Source: SZUA-430 sp046153995
GTDB taxonomy: Bacteria > Pseudomonadota > Alphaproteobacteria > Micropepsales > Micropepsaceae
Direction of reading: 5' to 3'
NCBI GenBank assembly: GCA_046153995.1
Contig: JBJXEH010000130.1
Span: forward strand, 1 to 14,328
Length of the DNA stretch: 14,328 nucleotides
In this document: piece after piece, positions 13,699-14,328 of the stretch
How positions within the stretch are numbered: position 1 is the first letter of the stretch
Layout of the letters: each line of letters starts with the position of its first letter
Program-made: the position numbers and the translations under genes
Notes under the pieces: model-generated
The model's input: the letters and a program-made list of their open reading frames with translations, nothing else
Told to the model about the DNA's origin: nothing
Databases searched by the model: none

Positions 13699-14328
13699 TC
13701 AGCGCTTGCGCTTAACCAACCTCGGCTCCCGCTTTTGACGAGTTGCCAAACCAAGAAATTGTTTCCACTCACCGGTCTCACCGGCAAGGGCGGCCGAAAT
13801 AATTACTTCGGTTTGACGATTCAATGCGGCAATATCGTGACGCGGGGTCCTTGGGTCGCGTGTGCGCTCGTAGAGTGGCCGCGTTTTCTTTGCCGCTTCG
13901 TAGAGGCGCGGAGACCAAAATTGCACCTCACCGACCTGCCCATCGGCAAACCGAACCAGCACCTTCCTGTCTATGTATCCATTGGGTTGCCTAACCCAGC
14001 CTTTGTCGATGATGTCGTACTGGCTCGCCAGCATATCGACTATTTCGTCTGCTGTTTTTGGATGTTGCACGACAAAGCCACCGCGAACGATGTCGGTAAA
14101 CTCGGCGCCGTCTTGGTACTCGTACCTCAGCTGCTTTTTGCCGGCCTGTGCCCGCCCTTTGATGCCCGGATCGACGAAGGTCGCGTCTCGCCGCTGCTTC
14201 AATATGGCTTTGGCAAACTGCGCCAACTGACGTTGGTTGGCCGGCGCTCGAACGTATTGGTCGGCCATCGACCAATTTTTTTGTGCCGCTCTAAACTCGA
14301 TTTCAACGCGTGTGCGGCCTGGTCCCAT
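13699..14328 (-). CDS. RelA/SpoT-like nucleotidyltransferase-domain protein, 5' end cut by window
   Basis: 209 residues are visible. The Met at 14326-14328 is at the very edge, so it may be internal to a longer protein. Residues 52-140 resemble the RelA/SpoT synthetase fold: DPGIKGRAQAGKKQ (basic ATP-side segment), FTDIVRGGFVV with Asp79 in the place of the metal-binding Asp, then GYIDRKVLVRFADGQVGEVQ with Glu134 in the place of the catalytic Glu of the EVQ/EIQ motif. RelA/SpoT family enzymes transfer pyrophosphate to nucleotides. Phage-borne short members (toxSAS type) and toxin C-termini of this fold stop growth by making alarmones or modifying tRNA. The tail (about 195-209) is very basic (QKREPRLVKRKR). 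The downstream 85-residue gene could neutralise it. The alternative is a C-terminal domain of a large virion protein. The assignment comes from motifs only. Confidence 0.55.
   Translation of the reverse strand: MGPGRTRVEIEFRAAQKNWSMADQYVRAPANQRQLAQFAKAILKQRRDATFVDPGIKGRAQAGKKQLRYEYQDGAEFTDIVRGGFVVQHPKTADEIVDMLASQYDIIDKGWVRQPNGYIDRKVLVRFADGQVGEVQFWSPRLYEAAKKTRPLYERTRDPRTPRHDIAALNRQTEVIISAALAGETGEWKQFLGLATRQKREPRLVKRKR

Noticed and set aside
1..14328. tRNA, rRNA, CRISPR array, integrase or attachment site
   Set aside because: None was recognised on either strand when reading through, so prophage integration cannot be shown from this window.

Overview
The window is part of a T7-like (short-tailed, podovirus-type) phage genome or prophage in a GC-rich host. 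Nearly all structural genes lie on the minus strand in the T7 late order. Read from high to low coordinate they are: tail tubular protein A (11852-12472), tail tubular protein B (9186-11855), a virion protein ending in an M23 peptidase domain (7683-9149), a small gp14-like internal virion protein (6156-6581), two helical internal virion proteins that look like duplicates of each other (4695-6140 and 3256-4632), a tail fibre (1695-3041), a small structural-type protein (1242-1691), an M15-type endolysin (800-1195), a one-TM holin or spanin-like protein (570-803), and the start of a tailspike (<1-496). The tailspike joins a second copy of the T7-type fibre anchor to a pectate-lyase-like beta-helix. 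Codon use, the endolysin type and the style of the intergenic palindromes suggest an alphaproteobacterial host, but this is an inference from general appearance.

Three things interrupt the standard plan. First, a plus-strand gene for a secreted, cysteine-containing protein (6814-7665) sits between the M23 protein and the gp14-like gene and has its own possible promoter. This is the usual signature of a moron (accessory cargo gene). Second, a 174-bp inverted repeat made of two hairpin units (3086-3259) separates the internal virion genes from the tail fibre and carries the stop codon of the upstream gene. Third, 12480-14328 holds no recognisable head gene where capsid or scaffold genes would be expected. 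Instead it has less GC-rich accessory genes: a protein with a RelA/SpoT-like nucleotidyltransferase domain that runs off the window edge, a closely following 85-residue gene that may be its immunity protein or antitoxin, a small ORF that may be a remnant, and a two-TM membrane protein.

Functionally, tubular proteins A and B form the tail tube and hub. The gp14-like protein, the paired helical proteins and the M23 protein would be ejected or act at the cell wall during DNA entry. Two different receptor-binding proteins share one anchor design. The endolysin and small membrane protein release progeny. No integrase, repressor, terminase, portal, capsid, replication gene, tRNA or CRISPR is visible, so the window alone does not settle prophage versus lytic phage. 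A chromosomal-type palindromic repeat and cargo genes favour a prophage.
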